This document shows, one piece after another, positions 26,597 through 35,760 of a stretch of 58,501 nt of DNA. This stretch comes from Promethearchaeota archaeon (GTDB taxonomy: Archaea > Asgardarchaeota > Lokiarchaeia > Sigynarchaeales > SOKP01). Under the pieces are notes generated by a model. That model had not been told where the DNA came from, ran no database searches, and worked only from the letters and a program-made list of their open reading frames with translations. The first letter of the stretch is position 1. Every line of letters begins with the position of its first letter. The DNA is taken from NCBI GenBank assembly GCA_030605085.1, contig JAUWBH010000013.1, forward strand, positions 1 through 58,501, read 5' to 3'. The position numbers and the translations under genes are program-made.

Positions 26597-26606
26597 TTTT
26601 TATAAT
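26597..26606 (+). promoter_or_regulatory. TATA box for tRNA-Thr
   Basis: TTTTATAATA at 26597-26606 lies 26-35 bases upstream of the first tRNA base, the usual archaeal distance. It is a plausible promoter element. Confidence 0.4.
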
Positions 26607-26631
26607 AGTATAACGAAATTATTTTTTAAAT

Positions 26632-26735
26632 GCCTCCGTGGCTCAGTGGTAGAGCAGCTGACTTGTAATCAGACAGATTGGCTATTTTCGCCAATTTCGG
26701 TGATCCGGTCGTGGGATCAAGTCCCACCGGGGGCT
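26632..26735 (+). tRNA. tRNA-Thr (anticodon TGT) with a probable intron
   Basis: Acceptor arm GCCTCCG (26632-26638) pairs with CGGGGGC (26728-26734) with one G-T pair; the discriminator is T. The D arm is GCTC/GAGC around AGTGGTA. The anticodon arm is GCTGA, loop CTTGTAA, TCAG (26669-26672). The T arm is GTGGG/CCCAC (26711-26715, 26723-26727). The anticodon TGT at 26664-26666 reads Thr codons. Between TCAG and the variable loop there are 32 extra bases. Removing 26673-26704 restores C43 opposite G27 and a 5-base variable loop CGGTC. A T-run follows as terminator. Confidence 0.88.
26673..26704 (+). other. Probable tRNA intron, non-canonical position 42/43
   Basis: Thirty-two bases that must be removed to give a normal tRNA-Thr. 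They contain the hairpin ATTGGC (26677-26682), loop TATTTTC, GCCAAT (26690-26695). ATCA (26668-26671) can also pair with TGAT (26701-26704), close to the bulge-helix pattern cut by archaeal splicing endonuclease. Exact boundaries are uncertain by one or two bases; the canonical 37/38 site does not give a paired anticodon stem. Confidence 0.6.
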
Positions 26736-26921
26736 TTTTTTATCAATTATTAATATTAAATCTTTATTCATAGCTAATTTAATCTAATTGTTTTTAGGAA
26801 AAGTCTTTATAAATTTTATTTATACATCAAAAAAACACTCCTCTCTTTTTATTTAAATAGGATCCACGAGTTATTATAACAAAACTACAAATAATATTCC
26901 AAATGAAATTAGCCTAAACAG

Positions 26922-27251
26922 ATGATAACCTATAAAGCTAAGCTGGTAGGAATTGAAATTCACGAAGTAGACGAGTCCTACACTTCAAAATGTAGCTCGT
27001 TAGATTTAGAACCGATTCAAAAACGTAAAAAATACGTTGGAAAACGGATTAAAAGAGGATTGTTTAGAGGCTCGAATTACCTGCTCAACGCGGATGTGAA
27101 TGGAGCGCTAAACATCCTCAGAAAAGTAGTCGGAGATGGTTTTCTTCGAAACTTATCCGATAGGGGGTGCTGGTTTCAACCCGTGCGAATAAGGGATGTG
27201 TTCCAAACTTCGCACAAACATTTTTTATTAAAAAGTCATAATATTATTTAA
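26922..27251 (+). pseudogene. C-terminal fragment of TnpB (IS200/IS605 OrfB)
   Basis: 109 codons covering the TnpB C-terminus. 'VDESYTSKCSSLDLEPIQK' is the start of the zinc-finger region, 'KYVGKRIKRGLFRGSN' follows, and 'NADVNGALNILRK' holds the last RuvC Asp. TnpB is the RNA-guided nuclease of IS605-type elements and is normally 350-450 residues; the first 250 or more are missing. No TnpA gene is next to it. It differs in sequence from the relics at 9459 and 22564, so it comes from another subfamily. It lies downstream of tRNA-Thr. Confidence 0.75.
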
Positions 27252-27279
27252 TATTTTAATAAAACTGATAACCTTATTT

Positions 27280-28647
27280 ATGTCTAAAGAAAATATTTAT
27301 AAAAAACGCTACTCAAAAATATTCGCTTTTTATTATCTCGTTGAAGGATTTTCACAAGGCATACCTTTTCTTGTTTTTCCACCTTATTTAGCAAAATTGC
27401 TTGGAAATCAATTTGATATCGCTCAGTGGTTAATAATTGTTTCAATTGGTTCCTTACCATGGGCAATCAAGATGATAATCGGTATTGCTAACGATAAATG
27501 GGGTTCTAAGAAATATGGCAATCGTTTTCCTTGGATTGCTGGTTTCGGTATTTTTGGTGCAATTTGGTGGTTCATATTAGCAGCATATTTACCAACAGGT
27601 GGTTCGATTTATATGTTACTGGCATTTTATTACTTCATGATCGCAATAGGGACGGCATTTTCCGACACCGCATTAGATGGACTAATTTTGGATGTTACTC
27701 CAAAAGAGACTTTGGGCAGAATTCAGGGTTATACTTGGATGTGTCTTCTATTAGGGATGGGTGCAGGAGGCATGCTTTTAGGATTGATTTTTTTAGCTTT
27801 AGACTTAGTCCCAATATTATTTGTCATTACAGGAATTTTAATGATCGTTGCTTGTTTTTTAACTAAGTTTGTAAAAGAGCCCGCTTTTGATTATATTAGT
27901 GAGAGGTATATAGGTCGCGAACTATTGTCAATTTTTACTAAGAAAAAAAACTGGAAAGTTATGGGATTCACATTTACTTGCTCGATGGCCGGTTCAGTTG
28001 TTCTTTCATTCTTTCTTTATGTCATCTTGGTTGCTTTAAAAATTATAGATGTCGACAAAACAATTTTATCAATAACGTCCGGAAACGTAGTAGAATTCTT
28101 AGGGTGGACATCTGTATTTTACTTCTTTAATGGATTAGGAACATTCATCGGTTCCTTTATGGCAGGAAAATATGCCGATAAATATCGTAGAAAATCGGTT
28201 GTGATATCTTATTTAATATATATTCCATTCTGTCTCATAAGTGTGCTACCTTTCGTACTAACCGGTGAATTTCTGATTGCCTTAATATACGGATTGATTG
28301 GTGTTGCCTTCTTTGGAGCAATCCAAGGTGCTTTGTTAATATCTACTGCTACAGTAAGAGCAGATATAGTAAAGAAAGAATATCCGAAATTAAAAAGCAC
28401 ATATTATGCATTATTAATTGCCTTATGGAATGGTGGTCAAACACTCGGAATCTTAGTAGGAGCATGGCTCTTTTCTTATATAGCACTAAACTTCCCTGGT
28501 TTCAGCTTCTATTTGATGTATTTTATTTTATCCGCACTTGGGGCAGGAGCTTTGTTCACCAGTTTTTTGCTATTTAGAACGATCGATCCGAAAGATTACG
28601 AATTTGAACGTGTTTTAGGAAGAGAAAAAGAAGTTTATTTAGCGTAA
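27280..28647 (+). CDS. MFS transporter, 12 membrane segments
   Basis: A 455-residue membrane protein with about twelve hydrophobic segments. It starts 'RYSKIFAFYYLVEGFSQGIP', which resembles the first helix of PAT/AmpG-type major facilitator proteins. The loop between helices 2 and 3 ('IGIANDKWGSKKYGNRFPW') fits the MFS motif A position, with Asp and Arg/Lys conserved. The cytoplasmic loop 'AGKYADKYRRKSVV' repeats it in the second half. The transported solute is unknown. The start ATG is 29 bases after the TnpB fragment. A short remnant of a similar C-terminus follows at 28739. Confidence 0.88.
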   Translation: MSKENIYKKRYSKIFAFYYLVEGFSQGIPFLVFPPYLAKLLGNQFDIAQWLIIVSIGSLPWAIKMIIGIANDKWGSKKYGNRFPWIAGFGIFGAIWWFILAAYLPTGGSIYMLLAFYYFMIAIGTAFSDTALDGLILDVTPKETLGRIQGYTWMCLLLGMGAGGMLLGLIFLALDLVPILFVITGILMIVACFLTKFVKEPAFDYISERYIGRELLSIFTKKKNWKVMGFTFTCSMAGSVVLSFFLYVILVALKIIDVDKTILSITSGNVVEFLGWTSVFYFFNGLGTFIGSFMAGKYADKYRRKSVVISYLIYIPFCLISVLPFVLTGEFLIALIYGLIGVAFFGAIQGALLISTATVRADIVKKEYPKLKSTYYALLIALWNGGQTLGILVGAWLFSYIALNFPGFSFYLMYFILSALGAGALFTSFLLFRTIDPKDYEFERVLGREKEVYLA

Positions 28648-28738
28648 TAGAGAATAAATTTATTAAATCAAATTAAAATTATTATTATTCTTTTTTTTTA
28701 GGTATTTGTAATTTTCAAATTATTACACGGAGTTCTAT

Positions 28739-28858
28739 ATGATCTATTTTTGGATTATAATTTTGATGGCAGGATTTCAAACGCTCAGTTTCTTGATTTT
28801 TATGACGATTAATTCAGAAGAGTACGAATTTGCACGCCATTTAGTTAAAAAATCTTAG
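28739..28858 (+). pseudogene. C-terminal remnant resembling the preceding MFS transporter
   Basis: Thirty-nine codons read 'SFLIFMTINSEEYEFARHLV' and stop. The preceding transporter ends with 'TSFLLFRTIDPKDYEFERVL', so the two are clearly related. This looks like the end of a second, deleted transporter copy. It has an ATG but no ribosome site. The gap from here to 29101 shows no other gene. Confidence 0.45.
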
Positions 28859-29101
28859 CTTCTTGAATAGTATACGCTGATAATTTCAAAAGAGTCACTT
28901 CCATAATAAATCTAAGAATTTCTTCGAGTTTACAAATAATTTTATTTTTTTCTACAAAGTTTTTATAGGTTAGTTTAGCTCTTTTTGAAAAGGTAAAAAA
29001 TTATTAACTTAAATATCCAATTATTAATCATTCTAAAAAATTATTTAAAGGAACCCAAGGTTGGGAAAAAAAAAAAGATTAACGATAAATAATAGAGCAC
29101 G

Positions 29102-32100
29102 ATGATGGTGGAAAAAGAAGAGACTTTATTGGAAAGGGCAGAAGTTGAGGAAAAAGCTTACAATTGGGTGAAAGCAGCTAATTTGTATGAACAAATCGCA
29201 AAATCTTATTTAGATAAAAGTTTAGTGGAGAAAGCAGCGAAATTTTATGATAAGGTTGGATATTACTATTTTCTTGCTTCTGATCAAGTGGATACTGCTA
29301 TGAAGTATAAAGAATTAATTAGAAAAAGTAGTAATGCCTTTAAAAAAGCTAACGATCTCTTTAGAAGGGCTGGAAATAAGGTCGAAGAATTAGAATATGA
29401 AGCATTTACATATGCTATGAAAACGCTAATTACTGATCCTCTTAATGAACGTAAGAAAAATCTCGCTAACTCCCTGGAATTATTAATTCAGTCGTATGAA
29501 TTATGTTCTAAAGAAAATAATCGTGATACTTTAGCTAGGATTTTAAGTCGTTCATTAATGGTTTCATCTCTGCTAATAAATTACTATGATGATCCTAAGG
29601 AGATTGATAAAGCTTGTCAAAACGGTGTAGATATTATGTCTAAAGCTTGGAACGCTTCATTGGAGACTAAAAACATCCAATATCTTGCCAATACAATGTA
29701 TTATGGCTGGTTCCATATAGCTTATATCGAATGGGTCAAAAGTTTTCCACAAGACGAGCATTGGCGGGAAAACCTTAAGAGATTCCTTTTAATGTTTGAA
29801 GAAAACTTAGGTTTTATTGAGAGTTCTAACAATTATAGCGCTCTTGGGATGATTTACTCTATGGTTGGTGGGGCATATTTCACATATGGATTTCATACTG
29901 TTGAGGACGAAATGGAACAGAACGTATACTTTAATAAAGCTATAAGTTTAATTGAAAAGGGATTAGATCTTGCCAGAAAAGCGAAGCAAAATAGTGTTAT
30001 AATTATGGCATTATATATTTTAAATTGGTATGCCCTTATTGGAGGTAAAGTTGAGTACCTCCAAAAAAGAATTGTTAACGACATAAATGAAGTTTTAGAA
30101 TTAGGAAAAATATATGAGGGTTCGAATTGGCCATGGTTATTCGTATCTGACTATTTGCCTGCATTCTATTATTGCAATATTGCCCAAATGAAGTTTTTTA
30201 CCTCCTCCCAAAGGAAAACTTATGCTAAAAAAGGTATTGAATATGCGCAAAAAGCCTTACAAAATGTTACCTTTATCCCTTTTTATGTGTGGATATATCA
30301 ATTCTTAACTTTATCATACTCTGTATTATCCTATCTCAATATAGCGAGGGATAAACGAGATAAATACACAAATGCGATGCTTGAAAGCATGAATCAAGTT
30401 AAAATTCTTAGTGAAAAATTCGAAGGAGGATTCGTTCGAGCGTCAAGATATGCCAGCATTTATAGAGCCCACAAAACTCTTGCAGATATTGCAGATAGTG
30501 AAGAAGAAAAAATTAAAATATTATCTATTGCCGCAGATGCTTCAAAAAAATATTTAAGACATGCAGTAGAGTCTCGAACCGGCATTATTGCAGCAAAAAT
30601 ACGGTTGGGTCTTCTATATGAAGACCTTAGTATAATGAGCGACCAGATCAATACGCTAATAGAAGCTAAAGAATTATTTCTCGAGGTAGTCAATGACTGT
30701 CTTGAAAGAGGGTATAACTCATATATAGCTGCTACCTATGAATATATTGCTCGTATAGAAGATAGAATGGGAAATTATACTTCTTCAGGAAAATATTACG
30801 AGAAAGCGCAAAATGCTCACGCAGAATCTTTAAACAATATTGAATACAAACTTCTAAAAAAGAATGTTAAAGAAAAAATGGAATATGCTCGTGCATGGAA
30901 TTTGATTGAAAACGCAAAGGCATATCATAAAAGGGAAAACTATCTTAAGGCAGAGGAAAATTATAACGTTGGAAGCGAAATTCTGAAAGAACTTCCAAAT
31001 TTCAATTATGAAGCTCTTTACTACTCTGCTTGGGCATCTCAAGAAGAAGCTGAGCGATTCAGTAAACAAGAAAAACACAATGAAGCGATAGATCGGTATG
31101 AAATGACCAAATCGATCTTTAATAATGCTATAAAAACGATGGAGGAAATCTCCAACCACTCTAAAGATAAATTTAAAGTAGAAAGAGTGAAAAAACTCGA
31201 AAAAGTAGCCAGAATAAGGATAGAATACTGCTCCGCCAGATCTAACATTGAAAGAGCAAGAATCCTGGAAAGACAGGGAGAACATATTGCATCAGCAGAG
31301 TTATTTGCTTCCGCGGCTTCTCAATTTAAAAGTATATGTAATCTCTTTAAAAGAAAACAAGAGCAAAGTGAACTCGAAGCTGTATATTATCTATGTAGAG
31401 CTTGGGAAAATATGGGGCTGGCAGAAAAATATGAAAACCCTGAAAGATTCGCGGAAGCGGCAAATTTATTCGAAAGGGCGAGCAAGCTTTTTATGGACAA
31501 TACATTAAAATTTTTAGCGTCTGGAAATGCTGCTTTTTGTCAAGCCTTGGAACATGGTTGTAAATTTGACGAAGCAATTGAAACAAACATTAAAACAGAA
31601 TTATACACTAAGATAAAAATAATGCTTAGGAAAGCCGCAGAATCTTATCGAAAGGGCGGTTTTATGGGGGGAGCAGATTGGGCTCTAGCAACTTCAATAT
31701 ATTTTGACGCTGCGTGGTCTCTCATTAGAGCAGATGAGGAGTTAAACTTTGAACAAAAGAATGAACTCTTAAGAGTTGGATCAGAATATATGAGATCTGC
31801 GGCAGAACTATTTGCAAAAGCAGGTAACATTCATAAAAAGCAGGAATTGTTGGAACGGTTAGATATGGTAGAAAAAGAAAAGAAAATTATATTTTCAGCT
31901 TTAAACTCAATCGAGAAACCTTCCATATCTGGTAGCACAGTAGGTATAATCGCTCCTGCTTGTTCCTTAGAAACCAGTCAATCTCCAAGATTGGGAGAAG
32001 TGTATCAGTTCAACGAAGAAGAAAGACGAGTTATGCAAGAAAAAGCATTAAAAAGAAAATACGAAATCGTTTATAGGGACTTATTCAAGGAATATCCAAG

Positions 32101-32929
32101 AGTTCAGAAAAGGGAATGCAGAGTCGCGATTGCCCAAATTGGGGTGTCTACATCCGGCGACATCATAAATGAATTCTACAAAATGAAGGCTTCAGGTCTC
32201 TTAAGCCTTCGAGAGGATAAGGTCGAGTTGGTTAGATCCAAGGTTAAAAACATGATTGAAAATGCCTATGAAAACGAAGTCAACATCTTACTGTTTCCAG
32301 AAATGACAATTGATCTTAATTATTTCGAACTTCTAGAAGATATTTCGAACTTTGCCAAATTGTACGAAATGTACATAATCCCTGGCTCTTATCACGATCG
32401 AGAGACAAAACGAAATATTTGCGTGGTAATAGGTCCTGATGGAATTCTCTGGGAACAAGAGAAACATATTCCAGCCATCATTCACTTAGGGAGGAAAATG
32501 TTCAAGGAAGCAATAGAAGTGGGAACTCTGCCAAGAAAAACCATCGTCTGCAACACGGAATACGGAAGAATCGCAATCGCAATTTGCCGAGACTTCCTTG
32601 ACATGGATCTGAGGGTGGAATTAAAAAACTTTGAACCTCCAGTAGACATTTTATTAAATCCTGCTTTCACTCCTGTCACAGCTGATTTTAAAGCGGCTCA
32701 CTTCGATGCCCGTAGGTCCATCTACGCCTATTGTTTTTTTGCCAATGTCGCAGAATTCGGTGATTCCTTGATATACACTCCCGAAAAAGAAAGGATCGAA
32801 AGAACCATATCACCAAAGGAGGAAGGCTTAATCTACAAGGATGTGGACCTCTTCAAATTGCGTTCAGAACGCAAAAAATGGGAAAAAGTACAAAAAAAAG
32901 AAAAAAGGTTTATCCAAAGCACAAGATAA
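29102..32929 (+). CDS. Very long TPR-repeat protein with C-terminal nitrilase domain
   Basis: A 1275-residue cytoplasmic protein. About residues 1-980 are helical repeats of TPR type, with many Ala/Tyr-rich helix pairs such as 'KAANLYEQIAKSYLDKS' and 'AEENYNVGSEILKELP'. From about 1007 ('CRVAIAQIGVS') it becomes a carbon-nitrogen hydrolase. The catalytic triad appears intact: Glu1067 in 'FPEMTID', Lys1121 in 'EKHIPA', Cys1162 in 'ICRDF'. Such enzymes hydrolyse nitriles or amides. The TPR part may recruit the substrate or a partner. I know no characterised protein with this layout. The gene is alone, followed by a hairpin at 32946. Confidence 0.82.
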   Translation: MMVEKEETLLERAEVEEKAYNWVKAANLYEQIAKSYLDKSLVEKAAKFYDKVGYYYFLASDQVDTAMKYKELIRKSSNAFKKANDLFRRAGNKVEELEYEAFTYAMKTLITDPLNERKKNLANSLELLIQSYELCSKENNRDTLARILSRSLMVSSLLINYYDDPKEIDKACQNGVDIMSKAWNASLETKNIQYLANTMYYGWFHIAYIEWVKSFPQDEHWRENLKRFLLMFEENLGFIESSNNYSALGMIYSMVGGAYFTYGFHTVEDEMEQNVYFNKAISLIEKGLDLARKAKQNSVIIMALYILNWYALIGGKVEYLQKRIVNDINEVLELGKIYEGSNWPWLFVSDYLPAFYYCNIAQMKFFTSSQRKTYAKKGIEYAQKALQNVTFIPFYVWIYQFLTLSYSVLSYLNIARDKRDKYTNAMLESMNQVKILSEKFEGGFVRASRYASIYRAHKTLADIADSEEEKIKILSIAADASKKYLRHAVESRTGIIAAKIRLGLLYEDLSIMSDQINTLIEAKELFLEVVNDCLERGYNSYIAATYEYIARIEDRMGNYTSSGKYYEKAQNAHAESLNNIEYKLLKKNVKEKMEYARAWNLIENAKAYHKRENYLKAEENYNVGSEILKELPNFNYEALYYSAWASQEEAERFSKQEKHNEAIDRYEMTKSIFNNAIKTMEEISNHSKDKFKVERVKKLEKVARIRIEYCSARSNIERARILERQGEHIASAELFASAASQFKSICNLFKRKQEQSELEAVYYLCRAWENMGLAEKYENPERFAEAANLFERASKLFMDNTLKFLASGNAAFCQALEHGCKFDEAIETNIKTELYTKIKIMLRKAAESYRKGGFMGGADWALATSIYFDAAWSLIRADEELNFEQKNELLRVGSEYMRSAAELFAKAGNIHKKQELLERLDMVEKEKKIIFSALNSIEKPSISGSTVGIIAPACSLETSQSPRLGEVYQFNEEERRVMQEKALKRKYEIVYRDLFKEYPRVQKRECRVAIAQIGVSTSGDIINEFYKMKASGLLSLREDKVELVRSKVKNMIENAYENEVNILLFPEMTIDLNYFELLEDISNFAKLYEMYIIPGSYHDRETKRNICVVIGPDGILWEQEKHIPAIIHLGRKMFKEAIEVGTLPRKTIVCNTEYGRIAIAICRDFLDMDLRVELKNFEPPVDILLNPAFTPVTADFKAAHFDARRSIYAYCFFANVAEFGDSLIYTPEKERIERTISPKEEGLIYKDVDLFKLRSERKKWEKVQKKEKRFIQSTR

Positions 32930-32945
32930 TGCCTTTTAACATCAT

Positions 32946-32968
32946 AATTTGCCATAAAGTGGCAAATT
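32946..32968 (+). terminator. Hairpin after the TPR-nitrilase gene
   Basis: AATTTGCCA (32946-32954) and TGGCAAATT (32960-32968) form a 9-bp perfect stem with a 5-base loop, 17 bases past the stop codon. No long T-run follows directly, so it may be a processing or stability element rather than a terminator. Confidence 0.4.
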
Positions 32969-33099
32969 TAAATCCTATTTTTTAAATAATTATTTCTATA
33001 AAATACATTAAATATTAATTGTAATTGTCAAGAAAGGGATAAAAATTTTTAAAAAAAATAAAGATTCTTAAGAATTTAAGCAACTAATTAGTAAATGTA

Positions 33100-34686
33100 A
33101 TGAATAAAATAAACAGAGTAATTTATTGTTTAATTGACGATCTTCGTTCAAGTCATTTCTTTGATTTTATCGAGAGAGGTTTGCTTCCCAATTTTAAGAA
33201 ATTGATGGAAAACGGGATTTATTCAAAAACTTGCATTACTGATTTTCCGAGTGTTACTTATCCTTGTCAAGCCAGTTTGATTACAGGAACCTATACAGGG
33301 GATTTTCGAAAAGAAATGTGCCACGGGATTCCATCGTTTAACTGGATGGGGAGAGATGTAGCACCTCCTGAATTAAGATCGTATGGATCTACCGGATCTA
33401 ACGAAAGAATTCAGGTTTACAAGTTAAACGACGATTTAGGACCTAATTGTCGGACGATCTTTGAAATGATCAACGAAGGAAATTGTACTAGTATCTCTCA
33501 ATTTATTAACAGAGGGTACACCTATTATTACCCTGAGAGCAAAATCAGATTTGTCCTTTTATATCTTTATATAAAGTACGCCCTAAATCTAAAGAAAATG
33601 ATTTTAAGGATTAATGATAAAGTGGTCCATCAATTATTAGAGAATTTTAGAAGTCCAAAAAAGTTTTTCCCGAATAACGAGCCACCAATATGCTCCCTCC
33701 TCTTATTTTTTACGCCAGATATGTTAATGCATATGTATGGCTACGATAGTCAAATTTATAAATTAAATTTAATGCATATCGATAAATGTATAGGTATTTT
33801 AGTTGACAAATTAGACGAATTGGGTTATTTAGACGATACAGCAATAGCTATAATTTCGGATCATGGGAATTATAGAGCAAATAAGACTGGAGACTTAAGT
33901 TCTTTTTACAACTTGAGTGGCCTAAAAAATTATCATCCCCGAAAAAATTCAAAAGGTAATATTTATGTAGCAGAATTTAACGGCGTTGGTTATTTCTATT
34001 TTAAAGGGACCAATAAAACGAATCACCCTTACGAGTGGTCAAAGCCAACAAATAAAGAATTGGAAAGTTACGGTCCAAAAAAAATTAACCTATTTGAAGA
34101 ACTCTTAAAAATAAAAGGGAGTCGTTTAATATATTATGGAGTCGAGAGTAACACCTATCTTAAGGGTACAATTCATTTAAAAAGGTATGATCGCAAGATT
34201 GGAAAGATATATACTGGTCAAATAGAATATAAAGGAATTGGGGAAGATTACAAAACAAGATATATCTCTGAAGATGATACGAACGATATTTTTGGATATT
34301 TAGAGGATGATATTGCCAGTAAATTAGTGAACGATAAATTTCACTCAATAGAAGAATGGATGGCATGTACTCATCATCTTGATTATCCAATTTATCCAGA
34401 CTTAATCTCTCGTCATTTTAAAAATCCAAGAAGCTCTGATATAATCGTTAGTACTAAGGGGAAAGTCGCATATGACAACAAGCATGGAAAGAAAAAGGAA
34501 AAAAGAAAATATTTGCACGATATTGGTCTTAGAAAATGTGCTATAGTTCCATTGATTATATCTGGTTCATCTGAAATACCACTAAAAGAAATAAAACATT
34601 GTAAAACTACCGATATTGTTCCTACACTATTAAAAATGTTAGGAAAGAATCCCCACAGAAGTGTTATAGGAAAAAGCTTAATTTAA
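33100..34686 (+). CDS. Alkaline-phosphatase-superfamily phosphodiesterase
   Basis: A 528-residue protein of the type I phosphodiesterase/nucleotide pyrophosphatase branch. The N-terminus has 'RVIYCLIDDLRSSHF' (metal-binding Asp) and 'FPSVTYPCQASLITGTYTGD', where the Thr of Ser-Val-Thr-Tyr-Pro is the likely nucleophile. 'FTPDMLMHMYG' and 'IAIISDHGNYR' supply further metal ligands. The C-terminus ends 'TDIVPTLLKMLG', typical of the superfamily. It hydrolyses a phosphodiester or pyrophosphate bond; the substrate is unknown. No signal peptide is seen, so it should be cytoplasmic. It has no close operon neighbours. Confidence 0.85.
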   Translation: MNKINRVIYCLIDDLRSSHFFDFIERGLLPNFKKLMENGIYSKTCITDFPSVTYPCQASLITGTYTGDFRKEMCHGIPSFNWMGRDVAPPELRSYGSTGSNERIQVYKLNDDLGPNCRTIFEMINEGNCTSISQFINRGYTYYYPESKIRFVLLYLYIKYALNLKKMILRINDKVVHQLLENFRSPKKFFPNNEPPICSLLLFFTPDMLMHMYGYDSQIYKLNLMHIDKCIGILVDKLDELGYLDDTAIAIISDHGNYRANKTGDLSSFYNLSGLKNYHPRKNSKGNIYVAEFNGVGYFYFKGTNKTNHPYEWSKPTNKELESYGPKKINLFEELLKIKGSRLIYYGVESNTYLKGTIHLKRYDRKIGKIYTGQIEYKGIGEDYKTRYISEDDTNDIFGYLEDDIASKLVNDKFHSIEEWMACTHHLDYPIYPDLISRHFKNPRSSDIIVSTKGKVAYDNKHGKKKEKRKYLHDIGLRKCAIVPLIISGSSEIPLKEIKHCKTTDIVPTLLKMLGKNPHRSVIGKSLI

Positions 34687-34838
34687 CTAAAACTAAAAGC
34701 AATAACGATACTGAATCCACTTTAAGCCCTTAATTCAGGTGTTTCATTCTCTTCTGCTAAACCTATTAAATATGTTGTTAAAAAGGCCTTTTATAAGAAT
34801 GGCACAAAAAATTATTTAATTTAAGAAAAGCAGGAGTA

Positions 34839-35117
34839 TTAAAACTCAGACATATCATTTTGGTTTTTCTCCTTATGTTTCATCTCTTTGCCGATCTTTT
34901 TTATATTGTATAACATGTATACAGAAATAGAAACTATCACTATAAAAACTCCCCATGAAAACGAAGAGAAAAGGAGTGGATTAAAAGTATATCCAACTAT
35001 CCCAATTAACGCTAAAATTACTCCTATAAATAGCAATCCAATCGCAACCCAATTGTTTTTATAAAGATGCGACATCTTTTTAGACTTCTTCACAATATCT
35101 CGTTTTGTCTTATACAA
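34839..35117 (-). CDS. Small membrane protein with two membrane segments
   Basis: A 92-residue protein. Residues 22-45 and 50-72 are hydrophobic ('VAIGLLFIGVILALIGIVG' and 'FSWGVFIVIVSISVYML'), flanked by Lys-rich ends. No family is recognised. It is intact from ATG and plausible. It lies about 165 bases from arsC on the same strand, downstream of it. Confidence 0.55.
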   Translation of the reverse strand: MYKTKRDIVKKSKKMSHLYKNNWVAIGLLFIGVILALIGIVGYTFNPLLFSSFSWGVFIVIVSISVYMLYNIKKIGKEMKHKEKNQNDMSEF

Positions 35118-35281
35118 AAAATCTATTCAAAAGAGTACTCTACCTTAAATCTAATCGTGTTTTAAATATTTAAACTTATTTGTTAAAAATTATAAAATAT
35201 TAATAAAAGAACATTTGAACAAATAGAGTTTCTCTTAATAAAATTAAAATACAATTAAATTTAAGAGGGATTATTAATCGA

Positions 35282-35710
35282 TTAATTCTCCTCGTATAAT
35301 TTAGGTAAATATTCGTTTAACCACCTCTTAATTTGATCCCTAACGGTTCTGAAAATTTCTAAGATCTCATCATCAGAACCGGAAGTTTCTGCTGGATCAA
35401 GGAAACTATTATGAATGAGATTTCTAGCACCAGGAAAAGTAGGGCAAACTTTTTTAGCGTTATCACAGACAGTTACGACAAGATCAAATTCAGTTCCATA
35501 AAATTCAGAAAAAGATTTTGATCGTTGATGCGATATATTAATCCCGATTTCTTCCATAACTTTAACTGCGTAAGGATTTACTTTCGATGGGTTGGTACCT
35601 CCGCCATATGCCTCGAATTTGTTGCCGTGTAATGAATTAACAAGTCCTTCAGTTATCTGAGAGCGAGCGGAATTTCCCGTACAAATAATTAAAATCTTCT
35701 TTTTTTTCAT
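35282..35710 (-). CDS. arsC: Arsenate reductase, thioredoxin-linked ArsC type
   Basis: A 142-residue protein with the low-molecular-weight phosphatase loop 'CTGNSARSQ' (nucleophile Cys10) and a pair of redox Cys at 82 and 89 in 'VVTVCDNAKKVCPTFPG'. Asp in 'FLDPAE' is the general acid. This three-Cys layout is that of thioredoxin-dependent ArsC, which reduces arsenate to arsenite. No arsenite pump or ArsR gene is in view. The start ATG is preceded by no clear ribosome site. Sequence and length fit the family well. Confidence 0.9.
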   Translation of the reverse strand: MKKKKILIICTGNSARSQITEGLVNSLHGNKFEAYGGGTNPSKVNPYAVKVMEEIGINISHQRSKSFSEFYGTEFDLVVTVCDNAKKVCPTFPGARNLIHNSFLDPAETSGSDDEILEIFRTVRDQIKRWLNEYLPKLYEEN

Positions 35711-35760
35711 TTGTAGGTACTATCCTTATACTTATATTAGTTAGCGTCGACTTTATTATA

